Source of the DNA: Tigriopus japonicus
Lineage: Eukaryota > Arthropoda > Copepoda > Harpacticoida > Harpacticidae
Assembly: GCA_010645155.1 (NCBI GenBank)
Contig: CM021316.1
Coordinates: 11,564,961 to 11,628,960 of the forward strand
Direction of reading: 5' to 3'
DNA length: 64,000 bases
Shown here: one piece after another, positions 35,016 to 49,000 of the stretch
How positions within the stretch are numbered: the first letter of the stretch is position 1
Layout of the letters: each line of letters begins with the position of its first letter
Translations under genes and position numbers: made by a program
The notes under the pieces: model-generated
Told to the model about the DNA's origin: nothing
What the model saw: only the letters and a program-made list of their open reading frames with translations
Databases searched by the model: none

Positions 35016-35355
35016 TTATTAATTAGTGATCACTATATACCGTATAGTTTCATTTTTAAGCCGTCCAAATTCAATAAATTTGTTGGGTATGTCTATTTTC
35101 TATATCATGAGTTAATGCCTGGCTTTCAAATTATGTCAGGATTTCGTTTGAGATTAGCTTCAAAAAGAAGTCTTTTGATTGTTTTATTAGCACATGCGCG
35201 TTGGCATGTCTTATACAATTGGGAAAAAAGTTCGGCATGTTGGGTGTTCTCAGGTCAAGATAAGACAATGGATGAAAGAAGAGTACGGTTGTATAATAGT
35301 ATACGCTCATCAGTTCATATTTAGTGAAGCCCGTAAAGACAGCATTTTCCTGAAG

Positions 35356-36837
35356 ATGTTGGATCGTTGTCGAAGTGTGATAACGATTGAACCAATTCTG
35401 TTCATGTTCAGTTTGGCTCAAGGTCTTTATATAATCATTTCGCAAAGTTTGTATGTGGCTAAAGTGTGCAAAGTGAACTTAAATTACACCTCTGAAATAT
35501 GTGACAATATCTATCAGCATCGGGAAGAGCAAATCGAGGTGCAAAAGTATGTCTCTTCCCTTCAAGCTTACAACGGGATTCTTCAAGCCATTCCTGCAGT
35601 TGTTTTCGCCCTCTTTGCTGGTCCCTGGTCAGATTCCTACGGGCGGAAACCTTTAATAATGTTTTCGTGTTTGGGTTACATCTTTAACAATGGAGTCTTC
35701 ATTATCAACACAGTCTGGTTCTACGAGCTCAAAGCCGAATATTTGTTGTTCGAGTGCCTTCAAGATTGTACAGGCGGGTACGTCTGCTTTTTCCTGGGTT
35801 GTTACGCATACATTTCGGACATATCTACCTCCAAAACACGGACACGGCGATTGGCTTTCTTGGACGGGTTATTTCCCATCGGATTTTTTACAGGCATGAG
35901 CATCAGTGGATACTTAAAGGATGCATACGGTTTTACTGCCACATTTGGATTGAGCATTGTATTCACGATTGCCACTATTTTGTACACATGGTGGTTCGTT
36001 AGGGACTCCCGAACGATGAGACCAAGGGAAGTCGTGGAGGAACTTGAACAGAGAAGAGCCATGAATTCTACTGTGAACAGTCCTCCTAAAAGCACATTGA
36101 ACAAGATATTCGATGTTGAAAATCTGAAGCAAGGGTTTCACACCATGTTCAAAAAAAGAGAGCATGGGGTTCGCCCATACCTCATTCTTTTGGCGGGTAT
36201 TTTTGTGATGGAGATATTCATGATCAATGGCAAAGGGCCCACTATGTACTTGTTCCTCCGCAAAGAGCTGGGTTATGATGAAAAGGCTTTTGGAATGTTC
36301 ATTGCTGTCTTTGGTTTCGTGGGCCTTTTCACCCAATATGTCGCTGTTCCATTTTTAACTGAGGATTGTAACCTGCACGATACAACTTTGGGGCTCTTGG
36401 CTGTCATTGGCTGCGCCATCCAACAAGTTATGGTGGCCTTTACGACCCGTGAAACGGATTGGATGCTTTACGTGGCGGGGCTCATTGCTTTTCTGGGACC
36501 TGCCATTACAACTACAGCCCGTTCTTTGGTAACAAAATGTGTCGGACCGTTCGAAGTTGGTGCGGTTTTTTCAGTGATGGCTGCCTTTCAAGCCGCCGTT
36601 CCTCTTGCTGCCAGTCCGTTCTACGGATTCATTTATAGGGCTACCATCTCAACCTTCCCTGCTGCATTTTTATTGGTGACTGCTGGTCTGTACATAATTG
36701 TTGGAATCATGTTTGTGGTGGCTAATAAGGGATTGAAAAAAGTTCAGCAAAATATGCTTTCTGCCGAAAAACGTGTGCTCATAGATGAAAAAATTCCCAT
36801 GGCAGAGGAAGGAAAGACACTCCAATACGAGACCTAG
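35356..36837 (+). CDS. SLC46-family major facilitator transporter, copy 2
   Basis: Intronless, 493 residues from MLDRCRSVITIEPILFMFSL. It aligns along its whole length with the upstream paralogue: KVCKVNLNYTSEICDNIYQH, GPWSDSYGRKPLIM, ECLQDCTGGYVCFFLGCYAY, GLFTQYVAVPFLTEDCNLHD and ARSLVTKCVGPFEVGAVFS. The frame is open 54 codons further up to 35194, but that part has no transporter character, so the Met matching copy 1 is used. The C-tail differs from copy 1, lacking the Asp/Lys repeat and ending in IPMAEEGKTLQYET, so regulation or trafficking may have diverged. The substrate is unknown. It converges with the receptor gene, whose stop lies 201 bp away. Confidence 0.9.
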   Translation: MLDRCRSVITIEPILFMFSLAQGLYIIISQSLYVAKVCKVNLNYTSEICDNIYQHREEQIEVQKYVSSLQAYNGILQAIPAVVFALFAGPWSDSYGRKPLIMFSCLGYIFNNGVFIINTVWFYELKAEYLLFECLQDCTGGYVCFFLGCYAYISDISTSKTRTRRLAFLDGLFPIGFFTGMSISGYLKDAYGFTATFGLSIVFTIATILYTWWFVRDSRTMRPREVVEELEQRRAMNSTVNSPPKSTLNKIFDVENLKQGFHTMFKKREHGVRPYLILLAGIFVMEIFMINGKGPTMYLFLRKELGYDEKAFGMFIAVFGFVGLFTQYVAVPFLTEDCNLHDTTLGLLAVIGCAIQQVMVAFTTRETDWMLYVAGLIAFLGPAITTTARSLVTKCVGPFEVGAVFSVMAAFQAAVPLAASPFYGFIYRATISTFPAAFLLVTAGLYIIVGIMFVVANKGLKKVQQNMLSAEKRVLIDEKIPMAEEGKTLQYET

Positions 36838-37038
36838 TTCTGGTTAACTACTTACATGTTTTTGTTTATTTATATATTTGAAGTATGCCCCTTGGCAGAA
36901 TCATTCATAAACTGATTTATGCCATTTATAGCAACTAAAATGCAACGACCTACGGGTACCAAGATTTGTAAATCGGTCTACCCGGACCTGGATTGCATAT
37001 AAATAATTGACATAGATAAAATACATAGACATATCATT

Positions 37039-40000
37039 TTAAACATCAGTGTTCAGGTATGGTTTCTTTGACTTGGTGCCTGTGACTGCAGAAATACTTA
37101 GGTTGGCATTGGCAGGTTGTTGAAGTGGTTCTGAAAACTTATCGACTCCTTTGTCTTCCGCCGCTTCGGCAGTTTTGGTGGCTGAACTTGTGGAATGTGT
37201 CAGAGGTTGACTGGTCGTTAATGGCAGTAGTGATTGCTTTTCTGCTTCCTCTTCCTCGTCTTCTTCATCCTCCTCGTGTATCACAGCTTGGATTTGACTG
37301 CCCCCATTGGGATGGACCCGGTAGTCCACGGCGCGGTTCTGTCTTCGATCTGGCTCTAGTGAGTGATCTGAGGACTCTGATTCAAATCTCGCTTCATCTG
37401 AAGGGATGTGTCGAGTAGCTCCGTCATCTTCGTCATCTTCATCTTCGCGATTGAAGCTCCCTTGAGAGGAGATTGTACTCAATTTTCGAGGAACAAATCC
37501 GGCGGTCAAACGCCCAGTTGGTGGAAGGCGTTGGGCGGGATTGATTGAGGCCATTATTTCTGCTTGATTTTGCACTGGTTGTAGATGCTGACGGAGGGTG
37601 AGGTAAGTAGTGCCCAAGGGCATACTGTCAGAGTGAGCTTCGTCGTCAATCTCAGCATCAGAAGCCTCCATATCTGACTCTTCGTCGTCAGGGTGGGATT
37701 CCATCAGTTTGTTGTAAAGACTCCGATAATGCCCATTCAAGGCTGCCACGTACTCAGCCGTGTGGACTGGACAACCTCGGTTACCCCCATGTGGGCGTCC
37801 CGGAGGTTCTTGGAAAGTGACTGACTTGGCACTCGACGTAGAATCTGCATCGGCCAAGATGGCAGTTTGTCGAGTGAGTTTGGGTTTGCCTAAACCACCT
37901 TTGCTCGAGGACAGACTTGAGCTGTCTGATAATCTGGCCAGATGAGGCGGCTTCATAATGCCTCCATTAGTGGGCAAAGGACCTCCCGGAAGGAGACCAG
38001 AGCCTAAAAGGCCGGGAACGGCCGCCGCTGTGGCCGCTGCTGCTGCTCGAGCTTGGGTTCTTTGGGCCAAAGCGGAAAATTTCCCAGTTCCATTCAAAGC
38101 TACAGGCCCAGTGGAGGAGGATGTGTCGGTTTTAGAAGAGCCCGTTCGACCCAGGGAATTGCTCATCTCACTTGACACAGAAGACCTTGACATACGCCAC
38201 GTGTTTGTGGAGTTTGAAGATCCAGAGTCATTCCTAGAAGACGACATCTGAGAGTCCTGAGACGGTTTACGTGTGACTGTCCAGGAATTTCTCCGTCTAT
38301 GTTGCCGATTGCGAGACGGACCCCCAAATCGAAGACCCGGAATGCATTGGCCATGATGTCTCCAGGAGTCAGATCTAGAGGACGAAAAGTTGTCGCTCGA
38401 TACCGAAGGGTGCCTATTTGATTTGTGTTGTATCTGGGCGATTTGTTGGGTGTAGGATTCATTGTTCTGTGTGGGTATGATTGGGGCCGTCTCCTTGCAA
38501 CCATGAAACATATGTTTGATTTTGTTGAAAGGCCATTTGATAGCAAGTACTGCCGCCCCTTTTTTGTTCTTCTTCCCATTGCAACTGCAAACGGTTCCAC
38601 GTGAGTGGCTTCCATGAGATCCTCCACTTCCACTGTTGAGACTGTTGGTGTTGGCTGGGGTTTGTCGGTTGCTAAAGTTGGAACTGTGCCGGCATCTCCC
38701 AATACCTCGTGTGACGCGGGATTCTTCAATAGCTTTACAGATCATTACACAGTCTTTCTTGAACTGCTTGGTCAGGATGGCATAGAGGAAGGGATTGCAG
38801 CAAGAGTTCAGGGGCAAAACGAAAATGGTGAACACTTTGGCTTGCTCCAACGAGATCAGATGTAACCCAAAGCAAGAGAACAGTGACAGGAAAGCAATCG
38901 GGAACCAACACAAAAAGTCCGTGAAAACGAGCAAGGCCATCCGTTTGGCAATGCGTGAGTCGTTGGAATTCCAAGCTTGCGAGCCACGAATGGCACAGTA
39001 CATCTTTAGGTAACATCCCATCAGTATGCTAAAAGCCACCCCATTGATGAGCAAGAGAAAAATGACATAGCCCAAACTCAATCCATCTTCAATGTCAAAT
39101 GGAAGACATACGGCAAATTTTCTGTAGTCCGAGATCCCCAAGAGCGGGAGAGTGGCCATAATCAAGGCAAATGACCATCCACAGGCCATGATATATGAGG
39201 CGTGTTTTAGAGACAACCTCTTATTCAAATGCATGGCATGAGTTATGGCATAGTTTCGCTCCAATGTGATCACTGCCAAAGTGAACACGCTCAACTCTGA
39301 GCTGAGCACGCCAAAAAATCCGGCGGCTTGGCATGCTGGGGAAAACTGCCAAGGAAGTGCATATTTTCTGAACTCGCCCAGGGTGGATGCGTCCACGACA
39401 GCCAGGAAACCTGCAAATTGAGCGATAATTGAGAAACTGTACTTCACTGAAAAGGGCTCGCGTTGATAACTTCAATTGTCAGAAGAAGAAACACTTATGC
39501 AAATTTGCATTTGTGTATCTTCAATATCTTAAAAAGTGTTGAACAATTATCCTCTAAATTGAGCTATTGTTAGATAAGGCTTTTGTCTGCTAGTAGTTTC
39601 ATAACTTGGCCATTAACAATATCTTACCAAGATACAAGCCCATAGAGAAGTCTGCCATGGCCAAATTGCACACTAGGAATCGGGGAACGTCCATTTTGGA
39701 CCGTGAAGCAATCAGAACAATGACCACGCAGCCGTTTCCCAATAAAGCGAGCAGGAACACAATCCACACAGAACAACGCAAGGTCCACCAATCGAATAAA
39801 TCATTGCAAGGTAAAAACGGCCCAGGTGTGGGTGAGCATTGGATACCAGGTGGAGGTGTGGCCAAGATGAGGTTATCGTAGGCCTCAGGGTTGAAATCCG
39901 ACCAGAACTCATTAGGATCCTGTGATCCATTGCCTATAAGAAAATACGACTCGAGTTTGGAACACTCAAGTGGGAAAAGTGTTATGAAGTTTTCTTTCAT

Positions 40001-43000
40001 ACTTGACCAAATGTCTGAATTGTTGGAATGCCACAAGGCATGATCAAAGTTGCCCTCGCCAGGGAAAAAGACCGTCTCCTGAAGACCCCCGAAGTCCGAA
40101 TACTCAGGAATGAGATTCTCATAGGTCGAGGGAATGAACTGACAACAATGGTAAGCGTACGAGAGAACCAATGATTGGATCCGAGGAAACCGTTGAGCTC
40201 CTGGGAAATCCTGAAGATTAGGGTTGTTGTGGGTCTTAATGTGTAACACATTCTTGAGGCCCTCGGTGGGGAATTTGTCGAACTCATTCACTCCCAAGTT
40301 TCTGCAATAGGAAAGGTTTTGAAAGACAATCTATGACAACTCTACTATTTGAGTGTTCCCTTACAAATCCTCGAGTTCATCCAAGCCTACAAAAGCACGA
40401 TTATGAACCTTCTTGATTCGGTTGTTCGACAAGTCCCTGAGAAAGATGATCAGATTTGAGAACACATTCGGCACTTCAATTTGAGCACATGAGCTGATCT
40501 TACAAGACTTTTAGATTTATCATTCCTCTGAAGGCGTTTTCCTTTAGTTCTGTAATGTTGTTATGATTAAGGAGCACGTCGTGCATTTGTACCAAGCCTG
40601 AAAAAAGGCTTTCACCGGTGGAGCCTGGGTTCAAATGGCGAATCTCATTGTGAGCCAGATCCCTGCCAACAACAAAAAGAGTTTTATCCCCACGTGAGAA
40701 CTGCGTCGTGTCTGGGATTTTAATTAATACAAGCAATTCTTTGGCCTCCTTTACTTACAGGACTCGAAGATTCTTGCACTGACGTAGCGTTGGAATTTCT
40801 CTGATTTTGTTGCTTTTCAACTCCCTAGAAAATACAGAGCAGATGCATTAATTTGACACAATCGCTAAGAAATACAACAAAAACATGGCCAGGCCTCAAT
40901 CGACAGTTCTTACAAGCTCTTCAATTTGGGACAAAAGACGCAGAGATTTCGAGGGATTGATTCAATTTGAGCGCGGTCCAACTTCAACAGTTCCAAGGAG
41001 ACGGTTCCGTTTAGGTTTGGAAACTCCTTTACTCCTCGGGCTTCAGGAATGATCCTAGAAAGCAGAAAAAACCTGTCAATGGGATTCCTTCGTCCGTTAG
41101 AATGGATGCAGGTTGCGAATTGATAATGAGGTTTGGTCGAGGATTGTGCTGTTGTGTCTTCGAACTTTGTTCTTGCTCCATATATTTTCCGCCCTTTTTT
41201 TATTTTGTGAGGAGGCCATCTTGTTGTCAGAGTGCAAAAAACGATCCTACAACGCCTATCGGTCTTCTTTGTTGTACATTCTTGAGAAGTGTGGAAAAAG
41301 TCGGCCAAAATGCTCACATTCACTTGTTTACACAAAGAAGCCCTTTTTGCGGGAATAATCTCCTCTTGGAGTCAAATAATGGACAGGAAATGGGATGAAG
41401 TGCCGAAGGGGTAAGCGCAAAAAAGGCTTCGTTTTTTTGGAAGAAATCTTCAAGACTGTGATTTCCCATCACTAACTCCAATTCATCCATTGTCAGTGTC
41501 TGTTTGATTTACGGTACTGTATTTGACGCCAAAAGTTAATCAAAAATCATAAATCAAAAAACGTCCCAAACAGAATCTTGGATTAGAGATACTGCAATTT
41601 AGGGCATGCTCAAATATGCTTTTACGTGTTGAAGTAGTGATCGTAAATCATTGAAATGTGACTTTCTCCCTTCTCGAGGCGCGGCTTTCTTTCGAACAGT
41701 TTTTCGATTTTGCCCCCACAGAAACTCTCGGCTTCCCAGAAAAAGGAAGGAATCTGATATTTGGGTGATGTACACTAATACCATTGAATTTGCTAGCAAA
41801 GCTCCGACTTAGGAGAGGGCGAATGACCTTAAAAACGTTCGATTCTCATTTGCCTTCAGGCTTGAGCATTCTTCAAGCGTAATTTTCGTCTTTCATTCAA
41901 ATTTCGAATTAGAAATCTCGACTCACAGCTCTTCCAATTTGGGAATGTCTCTGAAAGCGTCGTTATCAATCTCTTCGATGGCATTTCCTCTCAAATCCAA
42001 GATCCGCAAATCCCGACAAGATTGGAATAGACCGTTTGGGATGTGGGCAATGCGATTCCTTCCCAATTGCCTGGAAATGGAGGAGAAGAACGAGAAAAGG
42101 ATCAAATCGAGATGTTCTCCACAAACGTTCCCTGAAGCATTTCCCTCAGAGTTCATGCCAGATACACTTAAATGTTTATTTCATGTCTCTCATTTATTCG
42201 TAATCATCAAAGCCGTCTTAAAACAAACTCTTTTCATTATGAGCCGCTTGTGGCAAATACGTGTGTGTCTGCATACAAAGATTTCCGTTGGAATGAAGAG
42301 CGTTTTTACCGAGAAAGATTCATTTTATAGCTTAACAACGGTTGAGTACTCACAAGTCTTGTAAGGCTGTTAGAGTCGAGATTGCTCGAGGCATTAGCTC
42401 CAGTTCGTTGCTCCCTAGAGATCTGAAATGAAACGGAGTCAAATGAAAAGTCGAATTTGCGAGCGGTTTTCCTTCTTCCAGGAAAAGTTTTGGTTCCACG
42501 TTGTAGACTTGCAATTCAAGCGTCTGGGTAAAACCATTGGAAAAATACTAAGCATTGAGATAGTTCACAATGGATGGACTGAAATTGGCCAATACATTTG
42601 CGGATACATACTAAACTAGGAAGTCGAACCGATTTGTCCATTCCTGCCCAAATGGCCCAAATCGAGATACTGCCCACCTTGATTTATGACTCTGGCTTTG
42701 AGGGGCAGTCCCTTCTTTTTCTCTGCTAAAAATGCAACCGATGCTACTTAGTTTTTATTTATTATGGCAAGACTCCATTTCAAGATGGGTATGGCCAGTT
42801 TGCAGGCTCATCTTGAGTCTCACAATTGCCGTGCACAAGGGAAAAAAGCGAGGCAGAAGCAAAGGCGATTGGAAAGTTGGGGGCCCAAATTTGGAAAGTT
42901 TCTCCCGAATTGCCGGGGCAATCGAGAAAGATACTTACAACTCCCGGATCTTAGGTGTGGGCCTGAAGGCATTGGCGGAGATCGACATAATCTGGTTGTA

Positions 43001-46000
43001 CTCTAACTTTCTAAACGTGGGATGAGAGAAATTTTGGAGACAATGATCCAGATAATCGGGAATCTATGGACAAAGATACTCACAGAATCTCCAGGGAACT
43101 CAAACCTTTCAGGGATTGGTCAGTTATCTTGGAAATCAAATTGCTGGACAAATTTCTAGAATGAGAAACCGAGCGCTGTTTTTGTATGTTGAAGATATTG
43201 GACCAAAAAGAGAGTTCATCCTCCAAAAATGAATCGCTTTCCCATCTTCAATGAGTCTGAGTGTGTAACTTACATTTCTTTCAATCTCTTGAGAAAGGCC
43301 AAGTTGTTCTCGCCAAGGCCTCTAATGATGTTCCGCTCCAGACCCAAGAAAATGAGTGAGGGTAATGATTGAAGCGCATCGAAGGGAATGTCAAGAAATT
43401 CATTGTTCCCCAAGCGCCTGGAACGCACACGGAGAAACAAAATGATAATCGTGGAACAAAGATCTCGAAGACGAACGAGTTTGTTTTGATTGTCAAAGAT
43501 CGTGAGTAACGAGGCCGAAAATTGGTCACCAGCTACTTACAAAGTGTGAATCGTCGTTGCTCCTTGAAAGGTGCTTGATGATAGATTCGAAATCCCGTTG
43601 CTGTCAAGCAATCTGAAGAAAGAAAACGGTCCAAAGAGATTATTCATGCTGCCAGACACCTAGTCAGGCGTTCCCGACATCACACTGACTACAACAGCGT
43701 GTGGGTGCTTTGTCACTTAGCAATACTTACATTTCCTCGAGATTTGGGAATTTTTGGATAAAACCCTCGGGAATCACATTGATTCGGTTCTGACTGAAAT
43801 CGCTGGAAAGGAGAAAAAAGTGATCCATTAGGTAAATCATAGTTGAGATGCAGAGGAATTTATCCAACTACATCAACGTGTTTTGATTCCCGCCTAGGGA
43901 ATTGAATGCCATGTTTCGTCTGGCAAAATGGAGTTCGAATTCACTTTGGACAGGTTTTATTGAGGTCACGCAGTGACTCGTATCTTTCGTTTGAACTTGC
44001 TTGTGGTTTCCCTCAAGGATTCACGAGCCATGAAAAGAAAGAAACCATGACATATTTCTCGGGTGTTTTCAAAGGGGTCGTCGGTCCAACTGTGGGCCTC
44101 GAGAAAAAGGAGTCTCTAGAGGAAGATGTCATTCTCACTCTTTGGTTTTGGCTTCAAGCAAGATTTACGAGGTGACTTGACAAGAGAAACGAACATTGGC
44201 TGAACTCCTTCAGACGATCGTCTTCACGGGATAAAATCCCTGGAGACAAGTGGTCCCAAAATTGAGGTTCGTTCCATGTCCTGGATGCAAAACATCCTCT
44301 TTCTTTTCTGGTTTCTTTCAGTCTATCCATCCAGTGCAATCTTGGATTTGCTCCTAATGCAGGAAAATTGTCGTTGGGCCCCAAGTCACTTTTTGAGAAT
44401 ACAAAAAAATCCAATTCACAGCAACTGCCAAAAATAACCCGTCTACCCAGTGAGATTAGGCTTGGGATTGCAAGGCATATTCATCGTTTTTCTTGACGGC
44501 AATCGCTTTTCCAGCTTCCAAAACGTCTAGATGACATCAACCAAGTCAAACGAATGGTTGAGTGCAACGAGCAAACCTTTGGTTGGCCTTTTCTCGTTAG
44601 TTTTTGTACCATAGAGTTTTTGCTCACCACGCAAATGGCTGCCTAGTTTGAAGTTGTCGTACTTTCTTAATCTTAAGTGGTTCGTGGAACTCTTTGAGGA
44701 CGTCGTTTGCAGCCTTTATGGCACAGATCAATTTGCACTTCGTGTTATGGTCCAGCTCGGTGAGCGGCATTCTCTTTAAGATTCGTGGACTTGTAACTAA
44801 TATGACTTTCTGTCCGAATGAGTCCATTTACTTTGTCACTCTAGAATGCAGTAAAGGTTGGTACGATCGCCAAGAAGTCCACGCTCAATGCATGCAAATA
44901 TCAAGCATTTGTTTTCCTCTGGATTCTTTCTCTTTTTGCAAGAAAAGACCTGGTAAGTAAGGGTCGCTGCGTTCACTGGAAAAGGTCACTGACCTTTCTA
45001 TGTCCTCCTATCATGCAGACGTTGGATGAACCAAGTGAATCTGAGGAAGGACAAAGCCTCTGGAGGCCTTGGTGCTTGGCATAGACTCATAAAATCTAGA
45101 TGTCTTTCCAAAATGCCCAATATTAACAATACTTTTTGAATGGAGTCATTGATCCCACCACTTCGAAACAAAAAAAAACAAAGTCATGAAATAATCCCGG
45201 TTTTAAGGACTTGTTTGATGTGCCCGCCATCAAATCTGTGGATCGCAACACCAAAGTTGCTGAGCGAAGGCCAAGTACGAAGACTGCGTTTGAAGAAAGT
45301 GAGCAGTTTCTTCTCGATCTCTCTTTCCTTCGTCTCTACGTCTTGCTTTTTCGAGGCTGGACGGCCTCGCTTTTCTTAGGTTGAATTGAAGTAGCAGCAA
45401 AACTTAGCCTCAAAGGGAAAAGAAACGACTTTGTATATGATCAAAACTTTGGCAAATGGGACGGGATTGGGTAGAATATAGTCAGGGTGAGATGAGTAGA
45501 GAAATCGAAGCTTTTACTGATGGAATGGCAATTTATTCATTTGAGACGAATTCCATTTCTCTTTAGATGCAAGATAGAGTGACACATCCGTGTTGTAGAG
45601 AGATCCAAAGAATTTTAAGTATTTCCCTCCAAGAGACTCGCTCTCATTGCCGAGAGTCGGAAGTTGTCAAACTGTCGGTTTGATCTTCTTCCACAATGCC
45701 CGGCTTTGTACGTGTTCTGATTTATTTTTTCTGTCGATTAGCTACAGAAACACCCCAGTTCCATTTGGACACCCAGCTTTTTTCATCATGATACAAACAA
45801 AGGACACTATTTAATCATGGAAGATCCATGAAGACGAATGAGCTTTTCTGACCTAAATATCGCTTTTCTTTCCTGACTGACCACAACAAAAGCAGCCCAC
45901 ACGGGGAAAGTTTCATAAAGATCCATCAATGATACTCTTGACGGGCCCGACCAGAAGGCATCCTCAGACAACAAAGACAACAACGCTGATCTTGTACTAA

Positions 46001-49000
46001 GCCCCTGCGGTATGTTGTGTTCATATTGTCTTTAAATACAACCCAATGTTTGACAAGTACATGTCGTCATGGCTAGAGTCTCAATAGCGTACAAAGGTTG
46101 TTCCCTTGCTTTCACATAATGTCTTGCAGAAATGAAAAGCTCATTGCGGAAATACTATATTGCAGTGTCTTGCACTATGTCAATATTTTTTATGTTTTGT
46201 TAAAAAAGCAACACTGATTAAAGTATTAGTGGTTTAACTTGACAAATTGAGCGGCAATATTGATCTTATTGACTTCAACCATTCATTTGCACCATGTGAC
46301 TCATCGCATAGGCCTAGTAAAGGATACAAAGCCCCCTGACAAAGTGCGGAGGAGCTCTGATCGCTTCGTGCCAAGGCTGGTTGAATCCATTCGGTCCCTT
46401 TTGGAACGAATACTCGCCCTCGGTTGGTTCCATAGAAGTCAGTAACCAAGAAGAAGTAGGGAGAGGAAAGATCTTTGTTACAATGCCCTCTGGTTTGGTA
46501 TGGCTCATAAGCGAGCAAGACTACTTCAAGTACCAACGACCGAACGAACGAACGAACGAACGAACGTACGGCTGGTTGTGAGCTGGTTCGGTCTCTTCCA
46601 ACTGGCATCCAAAACGATAAATCATTTCTCAGCAGCAGAAAATAAGGCCTGGTCGGTTGTTGGGAGGAGTAAAGGAGGGGGAATCTTGGCCCCTCCAGCC
46701 GAATCAACATCCACCCAAATTGAGAGTGTTTAAGCCGCCGCCAACTCAGCCCATTCAGGTCATGCTTCGATGAATTGCAAACAGTGGGGAAATTTTCAGT
46801 GGAGGTTTCCAAGTACCGGTTTCCAAAGTGTAACGAGCAAGAGGGCACTGCGAACTCAAGAACGGCGCTTGAGAATCATCCCAATCCCAGGATGATAATG
46901 ATAATTATGATAATGACAAAGATGATTATCTAGACCATCACAAGGATCAAGACATGGTTGAATGTTGCACGTAGATATCTGAATGAATAGACATCTCTTT
47001 GGCAAGGTCCCGTGGGAATTTTTCCTCCTCTACATAGAGATTGAGAGCTCCCGAATTTTTGCTTTGGCACTCGCGAGAGTTTCCAAACAATTGAGGCTGT
47101 TTCCTCCTCAATAGTTGGTCCCCTCTGTAAAACTTATCTACGGTATGTACGTACTTGAACGGATGAGTTAACTTAATGCCTCGGTCTTGTATTCCAAGGA
47201 TTGGCTATGATAACTTGTATTTTACTAGGCCGTATCCATTTATTCCTTCCGCATCACTTGGTAAGGTTCGAAGCGCGACCAAGGTTATTTCTATCCCCAG
47301 GACATGGGAAAGTCTGTTCTATGTTTGGTGGGGCGGTATGCTAATCAGCCTTAATTACCCGTCTGTCGAGAATAGGTAAATGTCTTGGCACAAGTTCTTG
47401 GGAACCCATCAAACGGCCTTCTGCGCATGGCAGTCTACAAGAGGATCAATTTGGTTCCGATCTCTAAGTCGGGCCCACAGATCCAAGAGCTCAAAGAAAG
47501 ACCTTCTGTAATTGACAAGGCCCGGGGCAGCCTAAGTCTGACATGGTCCCTTAATCCCTGGAGTAATCACCCGCTCCATTAGGTGGAAATGCATCTTTTT
47601 GATTTGATCCTACATTCGTTCGAACGTGAGGAAAAGAGAAAGAGAGAGAGAGGAGGGGGATCAGGGCATGTGTTCCATCCACTTTGGAACAATACGGATA
47701 TCATGCACCATTTGGATTGTAACCTCTCGCCACGCTGCATGAAAACTGCATCCATCCTCCGTTTCGTTTCGTTTCGTTTCGTTTCGTTCCATTCCATCGT
47801 TGATTGACCTGAGTGTGGGTCAACACTTGGTGGTCGACCACCAACTAAGTAGAAGTGCGGTTCTGCATCAACGAAAAAGCTTTTCGATGTCCTTCTCGTG
47901 GATTGCAGAGGACGAGAAAGGAAGGCAGGAAGGACGATGCTCGATTGGACCTCGATCCCCAATTTAGGGCTTGGCATGAATTGACCTCGAGTTATGTAAA
48001 ATGTCATGTTCAAAGTGTTGACGAATGGAACAATAATGCTTCAATACCAATCATCTTATGTTTTAGATCTATTTTGGACAGAGGATGTTGGACGTCAAAT
48101 TTTGGGCGAGAGTTCTTTGAAGGTTGGATCTTATTTAGTTCGAGAGCTAATGAACGACACGACGTATGCATTCAATTTGATGCATCTCCTGTCCTCAAGT
48201 GGAGGAATCAATCATCGCACATATTAGGACTTTGTCGGTGTTCCCTCACTTTGCTCGTCGCCTTTGCTCGCTTACGTCAATAAGGGGAAAACTAGATGTT
48301 GCTGAAAGCTAGAGATCCAGCAGGGTAAGGTTCATTCACCTTTTCCCATTTTACAGGTATCGAGCATCCCTTTTTAAATTCATTTCACAATTGCGCCAAA
48401 CGTAATATCCTTTTTCAGGCGAGGACGATAATGAAGAGCACCAAAAATTCAAGTTCTTGATTCTTTCAATTACAAGGAGGATAGGAGTTACTTTCTGCAT
48501 TTCATCAAGGAGCAATGCTAATGCCTTGATTGGCACCTCTGAGACATCACTTCTAAAATCGAAGTGGCCGACCAACTTTCAATGTATTCCCTTGCTCCTT
48601 CACATTCGAATCTCTACTTCATGCAATTCACATATTTAGCACCGTCGATCTGAGCTCACTTCACCACTCAGTCACTTGCTACCTTCCTGTCAGTTGACCC
48701 AGATTTGTAATGAAGGGAGACAGACACAAATTTTGATCGGAAACACAAAGTCAGAGTGTGACAAGTGCGACGAAGTTCGAGAGCTCTCTAAAACTGTAAA
48801 GATCAAGGCCATTTGAGGGTAAAAGAACACTCCCCGTAACTAAAACACCTTTCCCTACATACAGTACTCTCCCAACAACTTGCTCAAATACAATGTATGT
48901 ACATACACTTTTGCCCCGCCTTGAGATCTGAGATCTGCACAGCGGGTTGATTGCATCTTCTCGTACATCAGAGCTTAGGATGTGAACAGAGTCCATATTC

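Noticed and set aside
35194..35355. In-frame 54-codon extension upstream of the second SLC46 gene
   Set aside because: It has no transporter character. The downstream Met aligns with the start of copy 1.
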